DNA of 64,000 nucleotides from Breoghania corrubedonensis (GCF_003053845.1 NZ_QAYG01000004.1:62001-126000); one strand, 5' to 3'; positions 10,808 through 20,084 are shown, numbered from the stretch's first letter. Numbers and translations are program-made. Notes: generated by a model from the sequence alone, not told the origin.

Positions 10808-10871
10808 ATGCGCGCTCTACCTGTTCGACGACGACACCCATGAGCCCCCGCGTTATCCGGGAAACCGGAAA

Positions 10872-10913
10872 GACACGACATTTCCGAGCCGAAGCGGTCG
10901 GAAATGTCGTGTC
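10872..10913 (-). terminator. 16-bp perfect hairpin between fabF and mltG
   Basis: Arms 10872-10887 and 10898-10913 are exact reverse complements around a 10-base loop. Read on the reverse strand the stem is followed by TTTCCGG, a weak U-rich stretch, which fits termination after fabF or an mRNA-stabilising stem. It lies 250 bases beyond the fabF stop and 65 bases before mltG. Confidence 0.55.
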
Positions 10914-10984
10914 CGCCAAGGATACATCCCGTTGCCGGAATAGAGGCGGTTCGTGTCAATTTGCGGGTGGTGCGGACGCATTGC

Positions 10985-11010
10985 CCGCATCCTTGGACCG
11001 CATCCTTGGA
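10985..11010. repeat. two tandem copies of a 13-base unit
   Basis: The unit CCGCATCCTTGGA occurs at 10985-10997 and again, exactly and without spacer, at 10998-11010. Two copies only; no function is evident. Confidence 0.8.
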
Positions 11011-11162
11011 CGGACGAGAGGCGGATCCGGCGCGACGCGCATCGGCGACATCTCAGGTCCTGCCTGTCGATATCCAACGAGAACGGCTCCGCAGGAGCCC
11101 ATTTCGCAGATGCACCGCACCGACATGGCCGGCGCGGCACCTGTTCAGTTTCGCCCGCGGGT

Positions 11163-12431
11163 CTAGTCGGCCACGCGGCGGAAAACCAGCGACGCATTCG
11201 TGCCGCCGAAGCCGAACGAATTGGACAGCACCGTATCAATCTGCATCTGCTTGGGCTTGTGCGCAACGAGATCGATGTCCGTCTCAATCGACGGATTGTC
11301 GAGATTGATCGTCGGTGGCGCGACATTGTCGCGAATGGCCAGGACGGAGAAGATGGCCTCCACCGCACCGGCCGCACCCAGAAGATGCCCGACCGAAGAC
11401 TTTGTCGAAGACATCGTCAGCTTGCCGGCGGCATCGCCCATGAGACGGCTCACCGCGCCGAGCTCGATTTCGTCGCCGAGTGGCGTGGACGTACCATGCG
11501 CGTTGACGTAGTCGATATCGGAAGGGCCGATACCGGCGCGCTTCAAGGCCGCCTGCATGCATCTGTACGCGCCGTCACCGTCCTCGGCAGGCGCCGTGAT
11601 GTGATAGGCATCGCCCGACATGCCGTAGCCAATGACTTCGGCATAGATCTTGGCACCGCGGGCCTTGGCGTGCTCGTATTCCTCAAGCACAACGCAACCG
11701 GCACCCTCGCCCATGACAAAACCGTCGCGGTCCTTGTCATAAGGGCGCGATGCGCGCTGCGGATCATCGTTAAACCCGGTCGAAAGCGCACGACAAGCGG
11801 CGAAACCGGCGAGAGCCAACCGCCCGATGGGCGATTCCGCCCCGCCAGCCACCATGACATCGGCATCGCCGAGCGCGATGAGGCGCGCCGCATCACCGAC
11901 CGCATGGGCCCCCGTGGAACACGCGGTCACGACAGCGTGGTTCGGCCCCTTGAGGCCATGCTTGATCGAGACATGCCCCGAGCACAGATTGATCAAACGC
12001 CCCGGAATAAAGAACGGGCTGAGCCTGCGCGGCCCTTTCTCCTTGAGAAGAAGAGCATTCTGCTCGATCCCGAGCAGACCGCCGATACCCGAACCGATCA
12101 GCACGCCCGTGCTGATCTGATCCTCGTAGGTTTCCGGCTTCCACCCAGCATCCGCGAGGGCCTGATCGGCGGCGGCAACCGAATAGACGATGAAATCGTC
12201 CACCTTGCGCTGCTCCTTGGGCTCCATCCAGTCATCTGGATTGAAGGTACCATCGGAACCGTCGCCCCGGGGAATTTCGCACGCGACCTGACAGGCGAGG
12301 TCGGAGACCTCAAACGTGTCTGGCCGCCCGGCCCCGCTGCGTCCTTCCAGAATCCGCGACCAAGTGACATCGACGCCGCACCCAAGCGGCGTCACCATCC
12401 CCAGGCCAGTGACGACTACACGCCTCATCAT
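11163..12431 (-). CDS. fabF: beta-ketoacyl-ACP synthase II (FabF)
   Basis: Condenses malonyl-ACP with acyl-ACP in fatty-acid elongation. The 422-residue protein begins RRVVVTGLGMVTPLG and has the Cys-His-His triad in VTACSTGAHA, NAHGTSTPLGD and SSVGHLLGAAG. It closes the fabD-fabG-acpP-fabF cluster, 68 bases after acpP. Length and motifs are normal for the family. Confidence 0.96.
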   Translation of the reverse strand: MMRRVVVTGLGMVTPLGCGVDVTWSRILEGRSGAGRPDTFEVSDLACQVACEIPRGDGSDGTFNPDDWMEPKEQRKVDDFIVYSVAAADQALADAGWKPETYEDQISTGVLIGSGIGGLLGIEQNALLLKEKGPRRLSPFFIPGRLINLCSGHVSIKHGLKGPNHAVVTACSTGAHAVGDAARLIALGDADVMVAGGAESPIGRLALAGFAACRALSTGFNDDPQRASRPYDKDRDGFVMGEGAGCVVLEEYEHAKARGAKIYAEVIGYGMSGDAYHITAPAEDGDGAYRCMQAALKRAGIGPSDIDYVNAHGTSTPLGDEIELGAVSRLMGDAAGKLTMSSTKSSVGHLLGAAGAVEAIFSVLAIRDNVAPPTINLDNPSIETDIDLVAHKPKQMQIDTVLSNSFGFGGTNASLVFRRVAD

Positions 12432-12499
12432 CTTCCTTCCAAAGCGAAGATTGTCCGTTCCAGGCGACGCCCAAAGCCGCCGCCCGCACCGGTTCCGAC

Positions 12500-12736
12500 T
12501 TAGGCGGAGTTCTTCTCGAGGAAGCTGACCGCGTCACCGACGGTCTGGATGGTCTCGGCCGCATCGTCCGGAATCTCGACGCCGAACTCCTCTTCGAAGG
12601 CCATGACGAGTTCAACGTTGTCCAGGCTGTCAGCGCCCAGATCATCAATGAAGCTCGCATTGTCCGTCACCTTTTCGGCGTCGACGCCAAGGTGCTCGAT
12701 CACGATCTTCTTCACGCGCTCAGCAATGTCACTCAT
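12500..12736 (-). CDS. acpP: acyl carrier protein
   Basis: Carries growing acyl chains on a 4'-phosphopantetheine arm. The 78-residue acidic protein has the DSL attachment motif with Ser37 ([10 protein letters not shown]). AGGGAAA lies just upstream of the ATG. It has its own upstream gap of 278 bases, consistent with the separate promoter often found for this highly expressed gene. Confidence 0.97.
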   Translation of the reverse strand: MSDIAERVKKIVIEHLGVDAEKVTDNASFIDDLGADSLDNVELVMAFEEEFGVEIPDDAAETIQTVGDAVSFLEKNSA

Positions 12737-12961
12737 TTTCGATTTCCCTGATGGTCTTCAAGACACTCGGAACTGGCCACCTTATGAGCAAAGGACGCCC
12801 AGTCTGTTTGTTAAAAGCCCCGTTCGCATAATCCGGACGACAGGACAACTTAGCATCCCGCGTGCCCCGGTCGAGCCGAATAAAGGCCCGACCTTGCCGG
12901 CGGCGTATCGATCGGCCGGCGGCTAGGTAACACACTTTGTTTGCCTTGACCAGCCGCACAC

Positions 12962-12982
12962 GGGGGCTGTTGGCAAGCCCCC
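12962..12982 (-). terminator. GC-rich hairpin downstream of fabG
   Basis: GGGGGC (12962-12967) pairs with GCCCCC (12977-12982) around a 9-base loop, about 33 bases past the fabG stop on the reverse strand. No convincing U-tract follows, so this is a possible rather than certain terminator. Confidence 0.35.
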
Positions 12983-13014
12983 GGAAGGCTCACCAAGCGG
13001 AGTTTTTTCTCCTG

Positions 13015-13752
13015 TTAAATCATAGCCATGCCGCCATTCACATGGATTGTCTGACCCGTCACGTAGGCGCCTTCGGTGCTGGCGAGGTAAACGGCCGCCG
13101 CCGCGATCTCGTCTCCGCTGCCCAGCCGGCCGGCAGGGATCGTCTCGAGAATCGATGTCCGCTGCTTTTCATTCAGCGCGTCCGTCATCGCGGTTTCGAT
13201 GAAGCCTGGCGCAATCGTGTTAACGGTAATGTTGCGGCTCGCCACTTCACGGGCAAGCGATTTCGACATGCCGATAAGCCCCGCCTTCGCCGCCGCATAG
13301 TTGACCTGGCCGGGATTGCCGGTGACGCCGACGATCGAGGTGATGCCGATGATGCGACCATACCGGCGCTTCATCATGCCCTTGATCGCAGCCCGCGTCA
13401 GCCGGAACGCGGCCGTCAGGTTCACTTCGAGCACCTGATCCCACTCTTCATCCTTCATTCGCATGAAGATGTTGTCACGCGTGATGCCGGCATTGTTCAC
13501 CAGAATGTCGAGGCCGCCCATGGCCGCCTCGGCGGCCGGCACGAGCCCGTCGACATCCTCGCGCGAAGAGAGATTGGCCGCAGCGACGTGCGCCCGCTCG
13601 CCCAGGTCGGAGGCGAGAGCGGCGAGCCGTTCCTCGCGCGTCCCGGACAGCGTTACGGTCGCGCCCCGGGCATGCAGCGCCCGCGCGATTGCCTCGCCGA
13701 TGCCTCCCGTCGCTCCGGTAACGAGCGCGGTTTTTCCGGTCAGATCGAACAT
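13015..13752 (-). CDS. fabG: 3-oxoacyl-ACP reductase FabG
   Basis: NADPH-dependent reduction of beta-ketoacyl-ACP in fatty-acid synthesis. The 245-residue short-chain dehydrogenase has the nucleotide-binding TGATGGIG, the NNAG motif, the catalytic Ser in SIVGVTG and the YxxxK pair in NYAAAKAG. It ends with the usual VTGQTIHVNGGMAMI block. It lies 18 bases after fabD, so the two are co-transcribed. Confidence 0.96.
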   Translation of the reverse strand: MFDLTGKTALVTGATGGIGEAIARALHARGATVTLSGTREERLAALASDLGERAHVAAANLSSREDVDGLVPAAEAAMGGLDILVNNAGITRDNIFMRMKDEEWDQVLEVNLTAAFRLTRAAIKGMMKRRYGRIIGITSIVGVTGNPGQVNYAAAKAGLIGMSKSLAREVASRNITVNTIAPGFIETAMTDALNEKQRTSILETIPAGRLGSGDEIAAAAVYLASTEGAYVTGQTIHVNGGMAMI

Positions 13753-13770
13753 ACGAACCTCTCTCGGTTT

Positions 13771-14718
13771 CTATTCCGTGGCGATGCGCTCAAGCAGCGC
13801 ATCGATGTCTTCCGCGCCACCAACCGCGATCGCTTCAAGCGACTTGTCGATTCTCTTGGCCATGCCGGTCAGCGCCTTTCCAGAACCGATCTCAACGATG
13901 GTGGTCACGCCATTTTCAGCAAGCCAGGAAACCGACTCGCGCCAGCGAACCCGCCCGGTCACTTGTTCGATGAGCCGGTTGCGGATCTCCACGGGATCCG
14001 TGATCGGCCGAGCCAGAACATTTGACACCAACGGCACCACCGGTGCCACGATTTCGGTTTCCCCGAGCGCCTCGGCCATGACGTCTGCGGCCGGCTGCAT
14101 GAGACTACAATGGAAGGGCGCGCTCACCGGCAGCAGCAAAGCCCTGCGCGCACCCTTTTGCTTGGCGAGATCGAGCGCGCGTTCGACAGCCGCGCGGTGG
14201 CCGGAAACGACCACCTGGCCGGGAGCATTGTCGTTGGCCGCCTCGCAAGCCTCGCCTTGGGCAGCGGCGGCGGCCACTTCGCTCGCCGCGTCGAAGTCGA
14301 GCCCGAGCAGTGCCGCCATGGCGCCCTCGCCCACAGGCACTGCCTCTTGCATCGCCTTGCCGCGCGTGCGCAGCAGCCGCGCCGTGTCCGCAAGACCGAT
14401 GCTGCCCGCAGCAGCCAGCGCGGAGTATTCACCAAGCGAATGGCCCGCCACGTAGGCGACTGAGGACTTGAGGTCCAGCCCGCGCGCTTCCAGCACCCGC
14501 ATGGCGGCGAGGCTCACGGCCATCAGGGCCGGCTGCGCATTGGTCGTCAGGGTGAGTTCGTCCTCGCGACCTTCCCACATCACCCGGCTCAACGCCTGGC
14601 CCAGCGCATCGTCCACTTCCTCAAAGACCGCGCGCGCTTCCGGGAAAGCCTCGGCAAGTGCCTTGCCCATACCAACCGACTGCGAACCCTGACCGGGAAA
14701 GGTGAATGCGATGCTCAT
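13771..14718 (-). CDS. fabD: malonyl-CoA:ACP transacylase FabD
   Basis: Loads malonyl groups from CoA onto ACP. The frame is open further upstream to 14808, but the family start is MSIAFTFPGQGSQ, giving ATG 14718 and 315 residues; the extra 30 residues do not resemble any FabD. The nucleophile Ser is in GHSLGEYSAL, and the conserved His lies in VSAPFHCSLM. No strong ribosome binding site precedes this ATG. First gene of the fab operon. Confidence 0.94.
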   Translation of the reverse strand: MSIAFTFPGQGSQSVGMGKALAEAFPEARAVFEEVDDALGQALSRVMWEGREDELTLTTNAQPALMAVSLAAMRVLEARGLDLKSSVAYVAGHSLGEYSALAAAGSIGLADTARLLRTRGKAMQEAVPVGEGAMAALLGLDFDAASEVAAAAAQGEACEAANDNAPGQVVVSGHRAAVERALDLAKQKGARRALLLPVSAPFHCSLMQPAADVMAEALGETEIVAPVVPLVSNVLARPITDPVEIRNRLIEQVTGRVRWRESVSWLAENGVTTIVEIGSGKALTGMAKRIDKSLEAIAVGGAEDIDALLERIATE

Positions 14719-15141
14719 GTGAACCGACGATCCCGTTTCTGTTGACCTCTGGACGACCCATGTTCGAAGGTCGCACATGTCTCCCGCCCCAAAAGCGTGC
14801 TCCGTCAACCGACAGACGAGCGGGCCACGAGGTTGGGCTTATGAGCGGTCACAAGGGGCACCTGTCAAGTCCGCAACGCCTTTTGCCACGGATTTTCGAG
14901 CTTTTTTTACGTTGAATTTCTGAGCGAAACGCGTATAGACACCGCTTCGAACGAAACCCCGGCTGGGGGCTGTACGGAAGGTCGCGGTACGACACCCTCC
15001 ATTCTCAGGGTGCTGGCCGGACAGGATCCGAAAGGGATCCGACTTCCCGTGTCTCCGCTCTCAAAGACGTCCTGCAAGGCCTTTCCCAGGCTTTGAAGAG
15101 GCTTCGCGCCGGGTTTGGTTGCAACTTGAGGAAAGGCATTC
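14719..15141. promoter_or_regulatory. divergent control region, fabD / rpsF
   Basis: 423 bases without a gene between the divergent fabD and rpsF. On the forward strand TTGAAT (14912-14917) and TATAGA (14934-14939), 16 bases apart, form a plausible sigma-70 promoter for rpsF. The resulting leader of about 190 bases includes a small stem (GGATCC 15024-15029 with 15035-15040). Many bacteria regulate rpsF through an S6:S18-binding leader; whether this one does cannot be told by eye. Confidence 0.5.
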
Positions 15142-15585
15142 ATGGCCCTTTATGAACACGTGTTCCTGGCACGCCAGGACGTTTCCGCGCAACAGGTCGA
15201 GCAGCTCGTAGAGCAGTTCAAGGAGATCATCACCAATGGCGGCGGCACCGTCGGCAAGGTGGAGAACTGGGGCCTGCGCACCCTCGCCTACCGCGTGAAC
15301 AAGAACCGCAAGGCGCATTACACGCTGATGAACATCGATGCGCCGCACCCCGCGGTCGCCGAAATGGAACGTCAGATGCGCCTCAATGAAGACGTGCTGC
15401 GCTTCCTGACCCTGAAGGTCGACGAGCACGAAGAAGAACAGTCCGCGATGATGCAGAAGCGCGACCGTGACGACCGCCGTCGCGGCGGCCGCGGTGATCG
15501 CTTCGAGCGTGATGGAGGCGGCCGCGGTGGTGACCGTGATCGCGGCCCGCGCCGTTCGGACCGTGACAGCGAGGAGAAGAACTGA
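15142..15585 (+). CDS. rpsF: 30S ribosomal protein bS6
   Basis: Binds bS18 on the platform of the 30S subunit. The N-terminal ~100 residues are the standard fold ([34 protein letters not shown]). A highly charged tail of about 40 residues rich in Arg, Asp and Gly follows, as in many alphaproteobacteria. GAGGAAAGG precedes the ATG. The stop overlaps the rpsR start (TGATG), giving coupled synthesis of the two partners. Confidence 0.96.
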   Translation: MALYEHVFLARQDVSAQQVEQLVEQFKEIITNGGGTVGKVENWGLRTLAYRVNKNRKAHYTLMNIDAPHPAVAEMERQMRLNEDVLRFLTLKVDEHEEEQSAMMQKRDRDDRRRGGRGDRFERDGGGRGGDRDRGPRRSDRDSEEKN

Positions 15586-15833
15586 TGATCGATATCGCAC
15601 AGCTGCCGACCCGCCGGCCCTTCTTCCGCCGTCGCAAGACCTGCCCGTTCTCCGGCGCCAACGCCCCGAAGATCGACTACAAGGACATCAAGCTGCTGCA
15701 GCGCTACGTGTCCGAGCGCGGCAAGATCGTGCCGAGCCGGATCACGGCGGTTTCCGCCAAGAAGCAGCGTGAACTGGCCCGCGCCATCAAGCGCGCCCGT
15801 TTCCTGTCCCTGCTGCCCTACGTGATCAGCTAA
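15585..15833 (+). CDS. rpsR: 30S ribosomal protein bS18
   Basis: Partner of bS6 on the 30S platform. The 82-residue basic protein has the conserved core [17 protein letters not shown] and [28 protein letters not shown]. It shares one base with rpsF. A strong hairpin begins 5 bases after its stop. Confidence 0.97.
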   Translation: MIDIAQLPTRRPFFRRRKTCPFSGANAPKIDYKDIKLLQRYVSERGKIVPSRITAVSAKKQRELARAIKRARFLSLLPYVIS

Positions 15834-15837
15834 GCCA

Positions 15838-15869
15838 CGGGAGAGCCGGACCTTTGTCCGGCTCTCCCG
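15838..15869 (+). terminator. 14-bp hairpin between rpsR and rplI
   Basis: Arms 15838-15851 and 15856-15869 pair perfectly around a CTTT tetraloop, 4 bases past the rpsR TAA. No T-run follows, so it may act as a partial terminator, or as a processing or stability stem that sets the ratio of rpsF-rpsR to rplI transcript. Confidence 0.6.
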
Positions 15870-15990
15870 CATCGGCCCGGGCGTCGTGTGCCGCCGGGCC
15901 CCTCTGGGACAGAGCCGGAATTCTTCCGCGACCTGCCCCTAACCGACCAGCCAGCCGGCATGGCGGGACAGACGGATAGGAGTATCCAAA

Positions 15991-16602
15991 ATGCAAGTCA
16001 TTCTTCTCGAGCGCGTCGCGCGCCTCGGCCAGATGGGCGACACCGTGCGCGTGCGCGACGGTTACGCACGCAACTACCTGCTGCCCCAGGGCAAGGCGCT
16101 TCGCGCGACCAAGGCCAACGAGAAGCGCTTCGAAGGCGAGCGCGCCCAGCTCGAGGCCCGCAACCTGGAGCGTCGTCAGGAAGCCGAACAGGTCGCAGTC
16201 AAGCTTGATGGCGCGAGCTTCGTTGTCATCCGCTCCGCGGGTGCGACCGGTCACCTCTACGGCTCGGTTTCGACGCGCGACATCGCCAACGAACTGACCG
16301 AGGGTGGCTTCTCGCTGTTGCGCAGCCAGGTTCGCCTCGACACGCCGATCAAGACCATCGGCCTGCACAGCGTCGTCATCGTGCTGCACCCCGAAGTGGA
16401 GGTGAGCGTTCAGGTCAACGTCGCCCGCTCGGATGACGAAGCCGAGCGTCAGGCACGCGGTGAGGATCTCACACAGCGCGAAAACGACGCTTTCGAGTTT
16501 GAGGAAGACGAAGAAGCGGAAGGTGAAGAGGGCGATGAAGACGCGGTTGAAGGCGAGGCCGAAGATGCCGTTGCCGACACCGAGGAAGCCGACGAAGCCT
16601 GA
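15991..16602 (+). CDS. rplI: 50S ribosomal protein bL9
   Basis: Two-domain protein of the L1 stalk base. It begins [17 protein letters not shown] with the standard N-domain and connecting helix; the C-domain ends near residue 150. An extra tail of about 50 residues is strongly acidic (runs of Glu, Asp and Ala), making the protein 203 residues against the usual ~150. GGAGTATCCAAA lies before the ATG. The membrane protein gene often found between rpsR and rplI in this group is absent here. Confidence 0.95.
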   Translation: MQVILLERVARLGQMGDTVRVRDGYARNYLLPQGKALRATKANEKRFEGERAQLEARNLERRQEAEQVAVKLDGASFVVIRSAGATGHLYGSVSTRDIANELTEGGFSLLRSQVRLDTPIKTIGLHSVVIVLHPEVEVSVQVNVARSDDEAERQARGEDLTQRENDAFEFEEDEEAEGEEGDEDAVEGEAEDAVADTEEADEA

Positions 16603-16642
16603 TCTAACCACTTGAATGGTAAGTTCTCTTACCTAGAAATTG

Positions 16643-16674
16643 AACGGCGCCCTTCCGGGGCGCCGTTTTTTTTT
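16643..16674 (+). terminator. rho-independent terminator after rplI
   Basis: A 10-bp stem (16643-16652 with 16658-16667), a 5-base loop, then a run of nine T (16666-16674). Textbook intrinsic terminator, 40 bases past the rplI stop. Confidence 0.92.
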
Positions 16675-16719
16675 GCGCCACACGCTGCCGGATCCATTTT
16701 TCAAATCCTTGATTTAATC

Positions 16720-16747
16720 TTGAAATGGAGCGACGCTCGTCTAGTTA
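16720..16747 (+). promoter_or_regulatory. possible cfa promoter
   Basis: TTGAAA (16720-16725) and TAGTTA (16742-16747) are separated by 16 bases in an AT-rich stretch right after the rplI terminator and about 80 bases before the cfa ATG. Candidate only. Confidence 0.35.
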
Positions 16748-16824
16748 CCAATCATATCTCACAACCCGCGACGTGCCAGGCGAGGAGGGTCTGGCTGTCG
16801 TCATCAATAGACGAGGGATAGGCA

Positions 16825-18078
16825 ATGGGGCGATTGCTTGCCACCTATTTGAGCAAATTTATCAAGAACGGCTCCCTGACGGTCCATTACCCGGATGGGA
16901 AAAGCGAAAGCTACGGCGACGGAACCGGATCTCATGTCGCCATGGAACTCACTGACAAAGCGGCAGAAAGGGCATTGGTTCTCGACCCAGCCCTCAAGGC
17001 CGGCGAGCTCTTCATGGACGGACGACTGCGGATCACGGATGGAAGCATCTACGACTTCCTCGCCTTGATCAGCAGCAACACCCAGGGTCTGCCGATTACG
17101 TGGTCGTGGCACGTGCTGAACAAGTTGCGTATCCTGACCCGGCGCATCCACCAGCACAACACGCTCAGGCGTTCGAAAAGCAACGTCGCGCGTCACTACG
17201 ATCTCGATGGAACCCTTTATCGGCTTTTCCTCGACTCGGATCGCCAGTACTCGTGCGGCTATTTCGAGCATCCCGACGACAATCTGGAAAACGCACAGCT
17301 TGCCAAAAAGCGGCATATCGCTGCCAAGATGTGTATCGAGGACGGCATGGATGTTCTCGACATAGGCTGTGGATGGGGCGGCATGGGCCTCTACCTGGCA
17401 GACCTGTGTGGTGCGAACGTCACCGGTCTGACGCTTTCGGAAGAGCAGCACGGAATAGCCAATGGCCGCGCTGTCGATTCCGGGCTCACCGACAGGGCGC
17501 GGTTCAGGTTGCAAGACTATCGTGACTGCCGGGGACAGTTCGACCGGATTGTTTCGGTTGGAATGTTCGAGCATGTCGGTGTCGGCAACTACCCGACATT
17601 CTTCGATGCCGCGCACCGCCTGCTGAAGCCGGACGGGGTAATGCTCCTGCACTCCATCGGCCGGTTCGATGGCCCCGGCGCGACCAACCCCTGGGTTGAC
17701 AAATACATCTTCCCCGGTGGCTATATCCCTTCCTTGTCGGAGGTCCTCCCGAAAATCGAGAAGGCCGGGCTCAAGGTCACCGATATCGAGATCCTGCGGC
17801 TGCATTATGCGGAAACACTGAAAGCGTGGCGGGACCGTTTCCTGGCACGCAGGGACGAAGCCAAGGCACTCTATGACGAGCGCTTCTGCCTGATGTGGGA
17901 ATTCTACCTGGCCGCGTCCGAAACGGCCTTCCGCTACCAGGACATGATGGTGTTCCAGATCCAGATCACCCGTGATCAGGAAGCCGTGCCGCTGACGCGT
18001 GACTATATTCTCGAAGCCGAACAACGCTTGCGCGAACGCGAGCGCAAGGTGCCTCACCTGCGACTTGCCGGCGAGTAA
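16825..18078 (+). CDS. cfa: cyclopropane-fatty-acyl-phospholipid synthase
   Basis: Transfers a methylene group from S-adenosylmethionine to unsaturated membrane acyl chains, usually in stationary phase or under stress. The 417-residue protein has a lipid-binding N-terminal region (1-120) and a methyltransferase domain with VLDIGCGWGGMGLYLA (near 175), SVGMFEHVG and the conserved WEFYLAASETAFRY block near the C terminus. GAGGGATAG lies upstream of the ATG. It is a single-gene unit bounded by terminators on both sides. Confidence 0.93.
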   Translation: MGRLLATYLSKFIKNGSLTVHYPDGKSESYGDGTGSHVAMELTDKAAERALVLDPALKAGELFMDGRLRITDGSIYDFLALISSNTQGLPITWSWHVLNKLRILTRRIHQHNTLRRSKSNVARHYDLDGTLYRLFLDSDRQYSCGYFEHPDDNLENAQLAKKRHIAAKMCIEDGMDVLDIGCGWGGMGLYLADLCGANVTGLTLSEEQHGIANGRAVDSGLTDRARFRLQDYRDCRGQFDRIVSVGMFEHVGVGNYPTFFDAAHRLLKPDGVMLLHSIGRFDGPGATNPWVDKYIFPGGYIPSLSEVLPKIEKAGLKVTDIEILRLHYAETLKAWRDRFLARRDEAKALYDERFCLMWEFYLAASETAFRYQDMMVFQIQITRDQEAVPLTRDYILEAEQRLRERERKVPHLRLAGE

Positions 18079-18595
18079 AACGAAGACCGGGCCGTCGCGA
18101 CATATACGCGACGGTCTTTTCTCCCTTCATGATTCCACCTCCGGTCCCCCGCGTTCGCGTCTCCTTTTCCACCGCTCGCCGCTATCTGGCTCATCGCGAA
18201 CGCCTATTTTGCCAGCTCATTTTCAAAAGCCCCATCACAGATGCCCCGCGACACCACAAGCAGCACGATTCCGCGCGGTCGGAACTCACTTTCGGCGCGC
18301 CGAGTCAACGCCCCCATGCGTCATTCGTTACAGTTACCCAAGTCCATCAACTGAATTAACAGGCCGCGCCACATGAAGGCCCCGCGAAGACGCTTTCCGT
18401 CGTTTTTCGTGACGGAAGGACTTTCGAAGCCGTGTGCTAGAGTCTAACCAGAAGGGGGCGGCGGCACGGCGTTTCCGGCGGGCAACGTACGCGGGAACAA
18501 GCTTCTGTGTTTTTCCGACGCTTCCAGGATTTGAAGATCGTGCGAACGACGTGACGATTCCGGCTGGCCGCGCGCCTGCCGAGGGGACCTTTGAA
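18079..18595. other. 517-base intergenic region, cfa to dnaB
   Basis: Holds the cfa terminator at its start and presumably the dnaB promoter near its end. Its last 160 bases are open in the dnaB frame from 18434, but that extension does not resemble DnaB. No RNA gene was recognised. Confidence 0.6.
18092..18120 (+). terminator. terminator after cfa
   Basis: CCGTCGCG (18092-18099) pairs with CGCGACGG (18107-18114) around a 7-base loop, followed by TCTTTTC. It starts 13 bases after the cfa stop. Confidence 0.75.
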
Positions 18596-20080
18596 ATGAA
18601 CAACGCCGCACCCAAACTGGAGCCAGTGAACACGCTTTCGCGCACGGCACCGCACAACGCGGAAGCCGAACGTCAGCTCCTGGGTGCCATCCTCGTCAAC
18701 AACGAAACGTTCTATCGTGTTTCGGACTTCCTTGATGCGGCACATTTCTATCTGACGCCGCACCAGGAAATCTATGAAATGACTGGGAAGCTGATCCGGG
18801 CGGGCAAGATCGCCTCCCCGATCACGTTGAAGACCTATTTCCCCGCCGACGCCCAGATTGCCGACCTCACGGCGACGCAGTACCTCCTGCGACTGGCCGC
18901 CGATGCCACCTCGATCATAAATTCGGAGGATTACGGCCGCACGATCTACGATCTGGCCATGCGCCGCGATCTCATTCGCATCGGCGAAGACATGGTCAAC
19001 ATCGCCTTCGATGCGCCGATCGACATGCCGCCCTCCGCGCAGATCGACGACGCTGAGCGCCGTCTCTTCGCGCTTGCGGAGACCGGAGGTGCGAATGCCG
19101 GATTTGTCGCCTTTGGCGATGCGATCACCTCGACCATCGACATGGCCGCCGCCGCTTTCCAGCGCGAAGGCGCCTTGTCCGGCCTTTCCTCCGGACTTCG
19201 CGACCTCGACGCCCGGATGGGCGGCCTGCAGTCGTCGGATCTAATTGTGCTTGCCGGTCGTCCGGGCATGGGCAAGACCTCGCTTGCCACCAACATCGCC
19301 TACAATGTCGCCTCCGCCTACCGCGCCGAAGAACTTGCCGACGGTACGATGAAGACGATCGACGGCGGCGTGGTCGGGTTCTTCTCACTGGAAATGTCCG
19401 CCGAACAGCTCGCAACCCGTATCATTTCCGAGCAGACCGAGATTTCGTCCTCGAAGATCCGGCGCGGCGACATTTCCGAAGCCGACTTCGAGATGCTGGT
19501 CGCCGCCTCCCAGCACATGCAGACGGTGCCGCTTTATATCGACCAGACCGGTGGCATCTCGATTTCCAACCTTGTGGCGCGCGCGCGCCGACTCAAGCGC
19601 CAGCGCGGCCTCGACCTTCTGGTAATCGACTATATCCAGCTGCTGTCGGGGTCGGGAAAGCGCTCCGACAACCGCGTTCAGGAAATCACCGAGATCACGA
19701 CGGGCCTCAAGGCGCTTGCCAAGGAACTCAATGTTCCCATTATCGCGCTTTCTCAGCTTTCGCGTCAGGTCGAATCGCGCGACGACAAGCGTCCCCAGCT
19801 TTCGGACCTTCGCGAATCGGGCTCCATCGAGCAGGATGCGGACGTGGTCATGTTCGTGTTCCGCGAGGAGTACTATCTCGGCAAGACCATGCCCCAGGAG
19901 GGCTCGGAAGATTTCTTCAAATGGCAGGCGGACATGGACCGCGTCGCCGGACGTGCCGAGGTGATCATCGGCAAGCAGCGCCACGGGCCCACGGGCACCG
20001 TCGACCTGCAATTCGCCGGCGAGTACACACGCTTCTCCGATCTGGCCCAGGACGACCACCTGCCCGAACGCACGGAATGA
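18596..20080 (+). CDS. dnaB: replicative DNA helicase DnaB
   Basis: Hexameric 5'-3' helicase of the replication fork. The chosen ATG 18596 follows GAGGGGACC; the upstream in-frame extension of 54 residues is not DnaB-like. The 494-residue product has the N-terminal helical domain (PHNAEAERQLLGAIL), Walker A GRPGMGKT, the KRQRGLDLLVIDYIQLL Walker B region and the LSQLSRQVESR motif. No intein is present. Its stop is 4 bases before alr. Confidence 0.96.
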   Translation: MNNAAPKLEPVNTLSRTAPHNAEAERQLLGAILVNNETFYRVSDFLDAAHFYLTPHQEIYEMTGKLIRAGKIASPITLKTYFPADAQIADLTATQYLLRLAADATSIINSEDYGRTIYDLAMRRDLIRIGEDMVNIAFDAPIDMPPSAQIDDAERRLFALAETGGANAGFVAFGDAITSTIDMAAAAFQREGALSGLSSGLRDLDARMGGLQSSDLIVLAGRPGMGKTSLATNIAYNVASAYRAEELADGTMKTIDGGVVGFFSLEMSAEQLATRIISEQTEISSSKIRRGDISEADFEMLVAASQHMQTVPLYIDQTGGISISNLVARARRLKRQRGLDLLVIDYIQLLSGSGKRSDNRVQEITEITTGLKALAKELNVPIIALSQLSRQVESRDDKRPQLSDLRESGSIEQDADVVMFVFREEYYLGKTMPQEGSEDFFKWQADMDRVAGRAEVIIGKQRHGPTGTVDLQFAGEYTRFSDLAQDDHLPERTE

Positions 20081-20084
20081 CCTG

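Larger units (their letters stand above)
10808..11162. other. 355-base intergenic region, fabF to mltG
   Basis: No credible gene. It holds a 16-bp perfect hairpin (10872-10913) and two exact tandem copies of a 13-base unit (10985-11010). The mltG promoter should lie on the reverse strand here, but no clear -35/-10 pair was recognised. Confidence 0.7.

Noticed and set aside
10953-12503. Long open frame on the forward strand opposite fabF (516 codons)
   Set aside because: A shadow of the high-GC fabF gene; the translation is rich in Arg/His/Asp with no domain and no ribosome binding site.
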